Source of the DNA: Calamus simplicifolius
Taxonomy: Eukaryota; Streptophyta; Magnoliopsida; Arecales; Arecaceae
Assembly: GCA_900491605.1 (NCBI GenBank)
Contig: UESW01004255.1
Coordinates: 570,866 to 634,865 of the forward strand
DNA: 64,000 bases
Direction: 5' to 3'
Shown here in pieces: positions 44,978 through 57,477 of this stretch. The translations under genes were made by a program, and so were the position numbers. Within the stretch, counting starts at the first letter, position 1; the number at the start of each line of letters is the position of its first letter. The notes below the pieces were generated by a model that saw nothing but the letters and a program-made list of their open reading frames with translations, made no database searches and had not been told where the DNA came from.

Positions 44978-47900
44978 CGATTAGCTTAAGTAGATGGAAT
45001 GAATTTTTCTCTCGCTTTTAATGTCGTCGAGAGGAGGAGAAGGTGAGGGTATGAAGGAAAGCGGTGGCGATGACTCATATTTACAATTATAATCCTACCA
45101 TATTTTTCAAGTTGTGGGCAACGATGAATATGGAGATGTTTTCCATTTAAAAATCAATAAACAAAAGTTTCTCTTTTCTCTTTAAAATTTCGACTTTATT
45201 ACTGGATATGGGAACGATTACTTATGGCTGAAGATATCTTAATTGTACTAACAGTTTGTTGCTCATTAATTCCAGTTATGCTTCATCTTCTCTCCGTGAA
45301 GTGGGGTGAGAATCGTATTACTGGATATGGAACGGTCCTGGGGCGAGGAATCGTATTACTCGATATGGAACGGTCCTCTTTCCGTGAAGTAGGGCGAGGA
45401 ATCGTATTACTGGATATAGAACGGTCCTATTTCCGTGAAGTAGGCGAGGAATCGTGATATGGAACGGTTACTTATGGTTGAAGATATCTTAATCGTATCC
45501 TATCAGTTTGTTGCTCATTAATTTCAGCCATGCTCCATCCCCTTTCCTTTTTTGTTTTTGGTTTCTTATTCAGACGAAAGATAATCCGGCGGAAAATAGA
45601 GGTGCGGGAGCTGGCGATCCAATTCCAAGCGAAGCTTTTAAGGGTTTAGGAGCGAGCTAGGAAGGCATGGTATTTTCTAGGATCGTGGAACAGAATTTGA
45701 ACCAATTAAGTTTTTGGTCCATAGAGCTTAATCGGATCAAATTTGTAAGGGATGTTTTGTATACGGTAAACTTGGAAAGATAATTACAGTGATTAATTCA
45801 GAATCATAATTATATCCAATTCCAAGCGAGGCTTTTAAGGCTTTTGTAGGGTATGTTTTGTATACGGTAAACTTGCAAAGATTACAGTGATTCAGAATCA
45901 TAATTAGATCATTCCATTTGATTTTTCTATTTAAAGAGTGATATACTATCACTATTGGATTAGGATAATCCTAATCCAGGTAGGAATGCTAATTAATTGC
46001 TAAATCAGAGTGATGATAGTGATTTTTATCCAAAAAAATAAGATAATTTTATCTCTATATTTATCTATCTCCCTTAAATTATAATAACATTATAATATAA
46101 TATAATATAATAATATATAAATAAATTAATTAGTAATTATATATAATATTATAATTATGTAATATTAATTATTGTATATAGTATTATATTTAATATTATT
46201 ACTATATTAATAATATTATAATATAAAATTATTACAATTATCATAATATATATTGATGTAGTAATTAATCTTATATTATTATGTATATTTATAATATAAT
46301 AAATATTAATTATTATTATTATTATAGCATAATATTATGATATACTTAATTATATAATATATTATATATAATACATAATTTATTTATGATATCATTAATG
46401 ATAGTATTAATCTTATATTAATATATAATTTGTATAATATAATATCTAATACAATATTTTTACTATATAAAGTATATTATGCAAATAGGTCTTCAAAGGT
46501 ATTACCGGTATTATGGACATGGTGACCTTCCATTTTCATGATATAATAAATATAATGATCACTAATGATTTTTAATTTTTAAAATATTTCATACTAAATG
46601 AGGTTATGCTGGGTCAAGAGTGATCCTATCATATGCTTATGCAAATTTAGGACTAGATCTAGGCTTAAAAAATAAGCCGCTTAGCATAGCTAAAAAATTT
46701 AATATATATATATTAATTATTTATGATATTTACTATTTTTAAAAAGATTTTATAAAAAATTCTTACATTTTATTAGAACATTTCATATTTGAGTCAAAAA
46801 ATAGCCACTTAAAAAATAAAAAATTTCGACCTCATTACACGCTAACAGTTTGTCTGCTCATTAATTCCAGTCGTGCTCCATCTTGTCTCTGTGAAGTGGG
46901 GCGAGGAATCGTTTGGCAGCAAAGCGAGCATGCCCCTTTCCTTTTTTTTGTTTTTGGTTTCAGAGATAATCCGGCGGAAAAATGGAAATGGGGGGAGCTG
47001 GTGATCCAATTCCAAGCGAGGCTTTTAAGGCTTTTGTAGGGTATGTTTTGTATACGGTAAACTTGCAAAGATTATAGTGATTCAGAATCATAATTAGATC
47101 ATTCCATTTGATTTTTCTATTTAAAGAGTGATATACTATCACTATTGGATTAGGATAATCCAATCCTAATCCCATCAAGAAGGTAGGAATGCTAATTGCT
47201 AAATTAGTGATTTTTATCCAAAAAAATAAGATAATTTGGTCTATATATTTATCACTATCTCCCTTTAAATTATAATAACATGATATAATATAATATTTAT
47301 AATTATAATTATGTAATATTAATTATTGTTATATAGTATATTATATTTATTTATTACTACTAATAATAATATAAAATTATTATTACAATTATCATAATAT
47401 ATAATATTGATGTAGTAATTAATCTTATATTATTATGTATTTATAATATAATAAATATTTATTATTATTATTATTATTATAGCATAATATTATGATATAC
47501 TTAATTATATAATATATATATATTACATATTATTTATGATATCATTAATGGTAGTATTAATCTTATATTATAATATATAATTTGTAAATAATATAATATC
47601 TAATACGATATTTTTACTATATAAAGTATATTATGCAAATAGGTCTTCAAAGGTATTACCGGTATTATGGACATGGTGACCTTCCATTCTCATGATATAA
47701 TAAATATAATGATCACTAATGATTTTTAATTATTAAAATATTTCATACTAAATGAGGTTATGCTTGGTAAAGAGTGATCCTATCACATGATTAACTAAAT
47801 AGCACCATATTTCATACTAAATGAGGTTATGCAAATTTAGGACTAGATCTAGGCTTAAAAAATAAGCCGCTTAGCATAGCTAAAAATTTTAATATATATA

Positions 47901-48000
47901 TATTAATTATTTATGATATTTACTATTTTTAAAAATATTTTATAAAAAATTCTTACTTTTTATTAGAACATTTCATATTTGAGTCAAAAAAAATAGCCAC
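44978..48000. repeat. Copy 2 equivalents of the 660-bp unit and AT-rich tandem duplication
   Basis: The 660-bp unit is single here (44978-45660). The 1.19-kb pair is present (GTATGTTTTGTATACGG at 45851 and 47041). AT dinucleotide-rich cores lie at 46075-46450 and 47270-47600. No gene. Confidence 0.75.
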
Positions 48001-48990
48001 TTAAAAAATAAAAAAATATTTATAACAAAACATGAATAGAATTTAAGTAATATAATAATATAAAATCTACCATTCCTTAGCAGCTAAGCTATCATTGTTA
48101 GAGCAAATTAAACATAATAATCTTATCTTTTTAGTAATATGACCATCAAAGAAACATAAGATTTCTAATAATGTTTTATCACTTTAAACCAAATACCACC
48201 TTCACATATAAAATGTCCTCTCCATAGACTAGCAAGGAAAAGTCTTGCTGCATCGAGGGCGGAGTAGCAAGTGTGCACCGACCCCGGTGATTGGCGTGCG
48301 TCGTATGCGTGCGCATGCCAGGGATAAAATCGTTCTTTTCTGCTTTGGCATATGCTCGCGCGCGGCACGGGCCAATTACCGGGTGCAGTGCAGCTTTTGC
48401 TGCACCGCCCCTAGTGCAGCAAGACTTTTTCAGACTAGCAATTGAAATATCATACATTTGAGCCTAGCCCAACCTAGCCTTGACAAAGCCCAAGCCGTCA
48501 AGAGCCAGGCACGAACCATTTGGGTCTAGTTAGGCTTTGGGGGCAATAAAAAAAAAAAAAAACAACGCGCAGGAAGACCCAGACAAGTTACAAAGGAAAG
48601 TCTTGTTGTTGGCACGCGCTATGGGCATGCATGTCAAAAACAAAAATATCTTTTTTTGTTTAGGCATGTGCACATGTGCCAATTGTTGGGCATGGTACAA
48701 GACTTCCCCCAAGTTACAACTCGGGAGTGCTGGGTCAATACGGCACGTGGCCGTTTGGTCCGCAAATTTAACGGTTGTTCCATAGCCCACAAAATTTGAA
48801 CTCCTGGGGCTCGGCAGGACCTGCGACCCATGGCCCTGGGGTTCGTGCAGTTTTTTTTTTTGATTTTTAATTTTTTATATGTTAAATTGACTAAATACGG
48901 TAAAATATAATTATTTAGGACTGTTGTAAGAGGTATTTTTGTAAAAATTCTTGACGCAGCTTACAAGCCTCAAACTCCTGGATTTTTTTC
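48001..48990. other. Intergenic, no gene seen (copy 2)
   Basis: Equivalent of 26396-27360 and nearly identical. An A-run lies at 48547-48562. No supported gene. Confidence 0.45.
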
Positions 48991-50343
48991 ATTGTTGAAA
49001 GTGCTAAAATCATTGCGAAAAACTTTCCCCAATGAATTTAAATTCGTAACCATTCATTACAGAAGGTCTAAAGCCCAAATCACTACTTTTAGCAATAAAT
49101 AAAATTCGTCATAGAAAGTCTACCTTTTGCAATGAAAACATTTCTTTACTAAATTAAGAAAATTTATTGCTACTACTTCCCAAAAAAATGCAATAATTAG
49201 TTAGTTTCCACAACGAATTTATTTCCATTGCTGAAACAAATTGCGTTGCTAAATGTTTTCTGTAATGAATGTTTTATTTAGTCAAATTCGTTATTGAATA
49301 TAAGTTTCCACAACGAATTTAGTTTCGTTGCTAAAACAAACTTCGTTGCTAAATGTTTTCTACAACGAATGTTTTATTTAGTCAAATTCGTTACTAAATA
49401 TGAGTTTCTACAATGAATTTAGTTTCATTGTGGAAAAGAGATCGTTGCTAAATAATTTTTTTTCATTACAAATTAATTTAAAATTATTACAAATATTATT
49501 TGTTCCTAATATTAAATTTGTTGTGGAAAGTCAAGTTTGTTACAAATGACTCTAAATAGCATTAATAATATATAACAATGAAGTTCAAAATCCAAAATAA
49601 ACTAAAATGATTTACACCAAAATAAAGTATCCGATATCAGCTTAAAAAAAAAGATGAAAGAGTGAAATATGCCTGGACAAATCAAACTCTCTCATCCAAG
49701 ATGTCAGTTGGAGATGGAGGTGGAGGGTTGCTCGACGATGCATCTTGTGAAGTCTCAATCACAGTCATGCGGGCCATAACATTCTCTAGCACTGAGGACA
49801 TGGTGCCGATCTTTTCGTTGGCTTGCTAAAGCTGCTGAACAAGCTCATCATAAAAGGGTCGACCGACATTGTTGGTCGTAGAAGAGTCAACAAACTGTCT
49901 CTCCCCTAAATTGATGACTAATATGAATACGTGACCATCCTGGAGCATATGCTGATCGAGGCCCCAAAACCTTCTACATAATTTAAAGGTCAGTGAGCTA
50001 GTTCTCTAAGTCATTCTTGTATGTCATCATCTAGGCCTATCAGAGAAAAATATGAAATAAAAAAAAGACATCATTTCCACAACAACAATATGGACAAAAC
50101 ATCATAGTTTAGAATTAGATACTTATATATTGATCTCGACATATGTCAGATGTCCACTTGACTGTCTTCTCGTCATGGCGAAAGCTCCTTTCAACTTTTG
50201 ATATGATCAACAGTGATATCCCTATTACGCTGAACATGATGGTTTGCCGTTGACACTGATCCATTCTTAGTCTTTGCCTTTCTATTACGGAGGTTCTTAA
50301 TATTCTTCTCTCGCCTTTCCTATAATAAGAAAATAAATAACTA

Positions 50344-50348
50344 GTAAC
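50344..50348. repeat. Target site duplication, left (GTAAC)
   Basis: GTAAC at 50344-50348 and 60867-60871 flank the element. The empty site in copy 1 reads CTAGTAACTTTGAAGC. Confidence 0.95.
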
Positions 50349-52034
50349 TATTGGCCCAGATGACAACCCAAGAGGGGGGGGGGGGGTGAATTGGGTTCTT
50401 TAAAAATTAGCCTTTTAAAGTAGTTTGCTTAAGATGAATGAAGGCAATAGCAATGTAAATACAAAGTGCAGTGAATAAAACAGAGATAGAGAAAGAGTCA
50501 ATGAAAGCACGGAAAACACAAAGATTTTATAGTGGTTCGGTGTATCCAACACCTATGTCCACTCCCAAGATTCACTTGGGTCCACACTATAATCTTCCTT
50601 GATTACAGCAGAGTTGTTTTACAAGCTCACAACTCAAACTTGTTGTTTTTTCGGGATCACAACGAACCCAGCTGGTTTTCAAGGGCTCACCAGCACAAAA
50701 ACCCTAACCCAAGCTTTACCAAGCTTGTACCGAGGTAAGACTACCTCAACTAGTTCAATCCCCCAGATTGAACTAGACACAAAGAATAGAAATATTATTT
50801 TTCAGTTACAAAGCTCCTTAATGAGCAGATAAACAAATGTAAGAATAAAGTTTAGAAAAGCCTGATTTGCAGTTGGTTGGCTTTTGAGCTTTTCTTCTTT
50901 TCTTCTTTTCCTCAACTCTTTTGAAGTGTAGAATCGGGCCTCAGCTCGGATTCACGGAATGTACGTTGGAGTTGATTTGAGCTTTTCCTCTTTTCTTTGA
51001 GTGTTGAAAATCACTTGAGATGCTCTTGAATAGCTCTTGGATTTTATTCTGAAGCTTCCTTGGATTGTTGAGCTTGAGCACAGAAGGAGCTTCCTTTGAT
51101 TTCACACTCTTTCTTTCACTCTATTTTGAATCATGGATTTTTTCAAATGAAGCTCTGTTTTTTCGATTTTTCTCTTCTTTTCTCTTGAAGTGAATTTCTC
51201 TCTATTTGTATATGTTTGATTTGAAAATGGCTTCTCTATTTATAGATTCTGCAAAAATATAGCCGTTAGAAACAAAGAAAAATAGCCGTTAATTAAAAAT
51301 CTTACCGTTGACGCTAAGTTGGCATTCGGAAAAATTTCGCCCAGATTTGCTGGAGTCGACTCCTGCTTTCCGCGAGTCGGCTCGAAGTCGTGATACCAAA
51401 AATAGAAATGTTCAGAAAGTCAAAGGGTCGACTCATCAAAAATAAAGTGTCGACTCCTGACAGTCGGGGGTCGACTCATGAAAAGTTGGGGGTCGACTCG
51501 CGAAATGCTCAGAAAAACACACCTCTGGTGTCTGAGCGGAGTCGACTCACACAGTCATGGAGTCGGCTCGACAGAATCGGGGGTCGACTCAAGAAATCAC
51601 ATGGGTCGACTCGAGACAGATAGACATTTCTGTATTCTGAGTGGAGTCGACTCTGAAACTCTAGAGTCGGCTCCGGAACGTATCAAAAATCAGAGAATTT
51701 TCTGATTGACTTGAAATTCGTTCCAGATTCATTTTAAATCATTATTTTGACTTGAATATAATAAAATTGACATTAGGAATCAATTCAAGAAATGTTCCAA
51801 AAACTCATTGATTATAGTATGAAGTATAAAATTTCTTTTTGAAAGCTTAAACATGGAGCTTGAAGTTACTTTCAAATTGATTAAAGTTATACTTTAACAT
51901 TCTCATTCATTGTTCTAAATAAATTCATTGTTCATGTAAATAAACTCATTACATCTTTTAATATACTCATGGCTTTTGGTAATCATCAAAATCAATAAGA
52001 TTGGGGCATCAAATTCTCAACAATCTCCCCAACA
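50349..52034 (-). repeat. 3' LTR of the Sirevirus-like element
   Basis: 1686 bp, from TATTGGCCCAGATGAC (the first TG altered to TA) to CTCCCCAACA. It aligns along its whole length to 59191-60866. By eye I count about 25 substitutions and several short indels, including G-run length at about 50374-50386. The right 360 bp look identical. Confidence 0.95.
51353..51674. repeat. GAGTCGACTC palindrome array in the 3' LTR
   Basis: Twelve copies, starting at about 51353, 51374, 51425, 51447, 51469, 51490, 51539, 51560, 51581, 51603, 51644 and 51664, many spaced by about 21-22 bp. Same layout as in the 5' LTR. Confidence 0.92.
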
Positions 52035-52278
52035 ATCTCCCTTTTTGATGATGATAAAAACATTGAGTTTATGCATGATTGATTAGAGAATTTATTTTAT
52101 TTTCATAGTTAGGCTTAGGCTCCCCCTGAATGAGGTAGCTCCCCCTATGAAACTCAAATAAATATCCCATTCATTCAATTATTATTTCATTCATTCAATC
52201 ATTTTAATATCATTTGATTAATCAATTTCTCCCATATGCATATACAGTTATAAAACTATAAAACTCTCCCCCTTTTTT
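52035..52278 (-). other. Polypurine tracts next to the 3' LTR
   Basis: On the - strand AAAAAGGGAGAT abuts the 3' LTR (about 52035-52046). Further purine runs AGGGGGAGC occur at 52119-52127 and 52137-52146, and AAAAAAGGGGGAGAG at 52264-52278. Several tracts in this position are, as I recall, a Sirevirus trait. The one abutting the LTR is the likely plus-strand primer. Confidence 0.75.
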
Positions 52279-52472
52279 GTTATCAACAAAAAGGTAGAGA
52301 TGCAACAAACATAATCATTCATTCATTCAAGATTTGATTTAATAAAATCATTCATTCATTGATCAAAGGAGAAATACATTCAAATTGAGATTACATTGAC
52401 AATTCAAAATAGACTTTTCATTACATCATAATATAAACATCATTACATTGTAAGGACTAAGTATCTAATACA

Positions 52473-53860
52473 TCAAAAGTGAGTCCTAACAATCCTAGTC
52501 AAATGATCTATTATATTTTTCATTCCATCTGTTTGTATCTTCACATAGTCCTTCAGTCTCTCATCAACAAAGGTGCAAGCAGTCAAAATTTTATCTTGGA
52601 GTTCTGCATTGCATTTAGCATATGTTTCGCCATCTCCGCAGATATCTTTAAGTTCTTCAAATATGTTCTTAAGGTCTCCACTTAAAGACACAGATGAAGT
52701 GCTAATGGTTGACTCTATTTTGGTGATCCGGTCATCCAAAGAGTAAAGAGTTTCCTTGAGATTCATAAACTTGTTTTCAAACTCTGATTTTAACTTTTCT
52801 GACTGATCATCGAGAAGGCCTTTAAGCTGCCTTAACTGAAGTTCTGTGAAACCAACAGATGAAGATGATGCATGATCAAATAACGGAGCAGGGGTAGGTG
52901 CAGGAGCAGGTATAGGAGAGCTCGGAGGGACAGGCGAAGTGTGTCTGACTGATGGTCCCGGTGCCTCAGTGTCCATGGCTCTATCATCCATCAAACCTTT
53001 CCTTTCCCATCTCCCATTTCTCTTAACAAAACCCATTCTTTGTATAGTGGCCAAACTGTAAAAGTCAGTATGCCTTAAGTTCCTCATAGGCTCACTATCT
53101 GAAATGACAATCCCTTGGCTCTGGAAAATTTTGGTGAGAATCATGCCGTAGGGTAAACTTGATTTTCTTTTACCACCACAATCGGCAATATACCATAAAA
53201 TCATACTAGGAAGGTTAATGGGTTTACCCGTTACAATTGCATCCATTACAAATATATCTCTTTCTGACACATAATCAAACCTCCCAATCTTTGGGAATAG
53301 GATTCTACTACAGATGTTGTGGAGAAGTCTTAATTCTAAGGATAACTGATTTGCAAAAACTTCCTCAAAACCGAAAATCTCCCTGTTAAGTAGTCTAGAC
53401 AGTGCTGGGCTTCTGTCTTCAGAAGAAAATGTAGATGTTCCCGATATAGGTAGGTTCAATAATCTAGAAAGCAGCTCTACAGTCACTGATATTCTGTTTC
53501 CTCTAACACTGCTTATAAGTCCGTTATCTCCTCTAGACAGATTCTTATAAAATTCCTTGACAAGAGCTGGGTAGGTAGGACAATCTAAAGAGCAAATCTT
53601 TTCCCAACCCATCTCAATCACTGCCTTCCCACAATAAATCCCTCAGCTTCAAACAATTCAAAATCTACTTTCTCCCGTAGTAATCACTCTATCGGCGAGT
53701 CTATCTACCTGTGATGGAGCTGTAGATGGAGAAGCATTTGGAGTTGAGGAGGATGAGGTTGAATCTGTGCTTGGTGGAGGCTCACGAACAGGACGCCTCA
53801 CGGTCTTCCTCACCGCTCTCTTCCTCTTTACTCCGGCCGCACAAGGTTAGATCCTCGAGT
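52473..53860 (-). CDS. Env-like extra ORF of the Sirevirus-like element
   Basis: A 382-codon frame (52473-53621) starts inside the gene at MIEMGWEKIC. It has a globular domain of about 210 residues (YPALVKEFYKNLS, LLSRLLNLPISG, LPYGMILTKIF) of the kind annotated as putative plant transposon protein. A Pro/Ala-rich hinge follows (about 221-246), then a Ser patch and a long coiled coil to the end. A further upstream part, in another frame to about 53860, reads RKRAVRKTVRRPVREPPPST. An ORF here is called env-like in SIRE-type elements. I see no clear signal peptide or membrane segment in this copy, so envelope function is not supported by sequence. Confidence 0.75.
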
Positions 53861-53984
53861 TTTAGGGCCATTGATCTATTGGAAGGGTTAATTAGGGATT
53901 CTTGGGAATTTGGAAGGTCAGGAGATATTTTGGAGAGAGTATTTGGAGAGATTGAGACGTTAGAAATGAACGGCGAGTCGACTC

Positions 53985-54165
53985 TGCCCTAGATAAATCG
54001 ACCTGGGACCACTTCGAGTCGGCTCCCGCAAAGCGAGGGGTCGACTCCGGACAGTCACAGAAAACTATCCCGAAGTGGAGTCGACTCGCGCAGAGAAGGG
54101 GTCGACTCAAGAGTTTCAGTAGAAACCTGGAGTCGACTCCGATACTCACCGAGTCGGCTCCGAGA
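53985..54165. repeat. Internal GAGTCGACTC array between pol and the env-like ORF
   Basis: Seven copies of the LTR palindrome or near forms, at about 53985, 54019, 54039, 54079, 54100, 54132 and 54153. It lies in the spacer downstream of pol and upstream of the env-like ORF on the - strand. Confidence 0.88.
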
Positions 54166-54350
54166 CCATTTCAGAGCAAAAAACATAAAGTTTCAGATAA
54201 TCTGAAATGTGTCCGGATAATGATCTTAAAAATTGATAAAATAATCATTGGAATTTAATAGATCAATTAGATATGAATTCTAGATAAGATTTCCTTAAAG
54301 ATCAAGGATTTGAAAGAATTTTAGATAAACTTTCCTTAGGGGTTTCAAAT

Positions 54351-55966
54351 TCATTCTAATGGATCACAAATCCCTAACTCTCCTCTAAGATAACAGAATC
54401 TTTCTTCACTCAAGGGTTTTGTAAATATATCAGCTAATTGTTCTTCAGTATTAACATAATCAAGACATATTTCATTATTTGCAACATGTTCTCTTATAAA
54501 ATGATATCTAATTTCTATGTGTTTGGTTCTTGAATGTTGAATTGGATTTTTAGTTAGATTGATTGCACTTGTATTATCACATCTTATAGGTGTTTTATCA
54601 AGTGTGATACCATAGTCTTCAAGTTGTCGCTTAATCCATAGGATTTGAGCACAGCAACTTCCAGCTGCTACATATTCAGCTTCAGTAGTTGATAATGCAA
54701 CTGAATTTTGCTTTTTGCTAAACCATGAGATTAAGTTACTTCCTAAGAATTGGCATGCACCACTTGTGCTTTTTCTATCTAACTTACATCCAGCATAATC
54801 AGAATCAGTGTATGCAATTAGATTTAATGTTGAGTCTCTAGAATACCATAAACCTACATTTTTAGTTCCACTTAAGTATCTTAGTATTCTTTTAACAGCA
54901 ATTAAATGTGATTCTTTAGGTTCAGACTGAAATCTAGCACATAAGCAAACAGCAAACATTATGTCTGGTCTACTTGCAGTTAAGTAAAGTAGGGATCCGA
55001 TTATACCTCGATAATATTTTTGATCAACCTTCTTACCTTCTTCATCTTTGTCCAGCTTGCATGAAGGACTCATTGGTGTTCCGAGGGGTTTGATTGATTC
55101 CATACCAAACTTCTTTAGAATTTCTCTTGTGTACTTTGTTTGGTTGATAAAGATTCCCTCTTTGCTTTGTTTGATTTGGAGTCCAAGGAAGAAGTTGAGT
55201 TCTCCCATCATGCTCATTTCAAATTCGCCCTGCATCAACTTAGCAAACTCTTGACATAGAAGATTGTTAGTAGCACCAAAAATAATATCATCAACATATA
55301 TTTGAACTACTAATAAATCTTTACCTTTTCTTTTCAAAAACAATGTTTTATCTACATTTCCTCTTACAAAATCATTTTCAATTAAGAATTTACTTAATCT
55401 ATCATACCAAGCTCTAGGTGCTTGTTTCAAACCATATAATGCTTTGTGCAATTTAAAAACGTGATTTGAAAATTCATGATCTTCAAAACCTGGTGGTTGT
55501 TCTACATATACTTCTTCATTTATAAATCCATTTAGAAAAGCACTTTTTACATCCATTTGAAATAAGTTGAAATTCATGTGACATGCAAATGCAAGTAATA
55601 GTCTAATGGCTTCTAATCTAGCTACTGGTGCAAAGGTTTCATCAAAATCAATACCTTCTTCTTGATTATATCCTTTTGCAACTAATCTAGCTTTGTTTCT
55701 AATTACTATGCCATTTTCATCTAGTTTATTTCTAATATCCATTTTGATCCTATAACAGAATGATTTTTAGGTCTTTCTACTAAAGTCCATACATTATTTC
55801 TAGTGAATTGATTTAATTCTTCTTGCATTGCTAACATCCAATTATTATCTTTTTCAGCTTCTTCAATAGATTTAGGTTCAATTTGTGATACAAATGCAAG
55901 ATGATTACTAATATTTCTCATAGATGATCTAGTTCTTATTCCTTGAGATGGATCACCTATAATCAA
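54351..55966 (-). pseudogene. Reverse transcriptase and RNase H of pol
   Basis: A 463-codon open frame (54351-55742) covers most of RT and all of RNase H. FQMDVKSAFLNG has the first catalytic Asp (residue 64) and YVDD is at residues 149-152. RNase H residues lie in YTDSDYAGC (311-319), STTEAEYVA (351-359) and RCDNTSA (387-393). The N-terminal RT lead (WMLAMQEELNQFTRNNVWTL) is at 55721-55966 in another frame, separated by a frameshift near 55740. It copies element RNA into DNA. This domain is otherwise intact. Confidence 0.93.
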
Positions 55967-56100
55967 TTCCTTAGGGTGACTATAAGCATATCTCCAATCC
56001 CTAGGTAGATCTACATCATTATGATTAGTGTTAGTATCATCATCCTTAGGTGAATCATTATCTTTAGCGTCTTGCTCATGATCTAAAGATACATCAATAT

Positions 56101-57465
56101 TTAATTTTTCAAGATCTTTTCAATTATGTTTGTATCTTCTTCATCATCAAGTTTTTCGGAACGAGTTGCTAAAGATTCATCAAAAACTACATGAATGGAT
56201 TCTTCAACAACTAAAGTTTTCTTGTTAAATACTCTATATGCTTTACTAGTTATTGAATATCCTAAGAATATTCCTTCATCAGATTTAGCATCAAATTTGC
56301 CTAAATTATTTTTACCATTATTGTGAACAAAACATTTACAACCAAATGCATGAAAATATTTAATGTTGGGTTTTCTATCATGCCATAATTCATAAGGTGT
56401 TTTCTTTAAAATAGGTCTGATTAAGGCTCTATTTAGGATGTAACATGCTGTGTTAATAGCTTCCGCCCAAAAGTATTTCGGGAGTTTACTTTCACATAGC
56501 ATGGTACGGGCCATGTCTTCTAAAGTCCTTTTTTCTTTCAACTACTCCATTTTGTTGTGGGGTTCTAGGTGCAGAAAAGTTATGATTAATACCATTTTCA
56601 TTGCAAAAACTTTCAAATAAGTGATTTTCAAATTCAGTTCCATGATCACTTCTTAGAGACACTATGGTAGTGTTTTTCTCATTTGTTACTTTCTTGAAGA
56701 ATTTCAGGAATATCGAGAAAGTCTCATCTTTGTGAGCTAAAAACATTACCCAAGTGAATCTAGAGTAATCATCTACTATCACAAGACCATATTTCTTTCC
56801 TCCTAGACTTGTGGTTCTAGTTGGTCCAAAAAGGTCCATGTGAAGTAGCTCTAATGGCCTAGAAGTTGAAACAATATTTTTAGATTTAAAAGAACTTCTG
56901 TTTGTTTTCCAAACTGACATGCATCACATATTTTGTTATTTTCAAAATCTATTTTAGGTAAACCTTTTACTAAATCCATTCTAATTAGTTTTGAAATTAG
57001 GTGTGTGCTTGCATGACCTAATCTTCGATGCCACAACCAACCAATCTCATTCATATTAGCATTATTAGCAACTAAGCAATGATTATTAGTAGACAAATTG
57101 TCTAAGTCAATCATGTATACATTGCCATTTCTATTTCCAATAAAAATAATGCTATTATCAATGTTATTAGCTACTGTGCATATAGAAGATTCAAATGATA
57201 CTTTAAAACCTTTGTCACATAATTGACTTATACTAATTAAGTTATGCTTTAAACCATCAACATAAAGTACATTTTCAATATATGTGGAGGGAGTTATTTG
57301 AATGTTACCAAACCCCAAGATTTGGCCTTTGCCATTGTCGCCAAATGTAACAACTCCTCCTCTTTTCTTCAAGGGTGATGAATTCTTCTTTGTCACCCGT
57401 CATATGTCTTGAGCAGCCACTATCAAGATACCACTTTCTCTTTGATCTCTTGGCCACAAGACATT
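56101..57465 (-). pseudogene. Protease and integrase part of pol
   Basis: WYLDSGCSRHMTG (about 57380-57420) holds the aspartic protease DSG site. GAG-pre-integrase sequence (LWHRRLGHAS...CDACQFGKQ) follows at about 56890-57040. The integrase core has its acidic triad in HMDLFGP, RSDHGTEF and PQQNGVVERK (56530-56850). The C-terminal part (GCKCFVHNNGKNNLGKFDAK, then EGIFLGYS) continues to 56101 in another frame. Frameshifts lie near 57390, 56900 and 56530. These enzymes process the polyprotein and join element DNA to the host. Confidence 0.9.
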
Positions 57466-57477
57466 CCTGCAATGATA

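Noticed and set aside
53985..54165. CRISPR-like or operator array
   Set aside because: Spacing is irregular, spacers are not unit-sized and this is plant nuclear DNA. It is the same palindrome as in the LTRs of this element.
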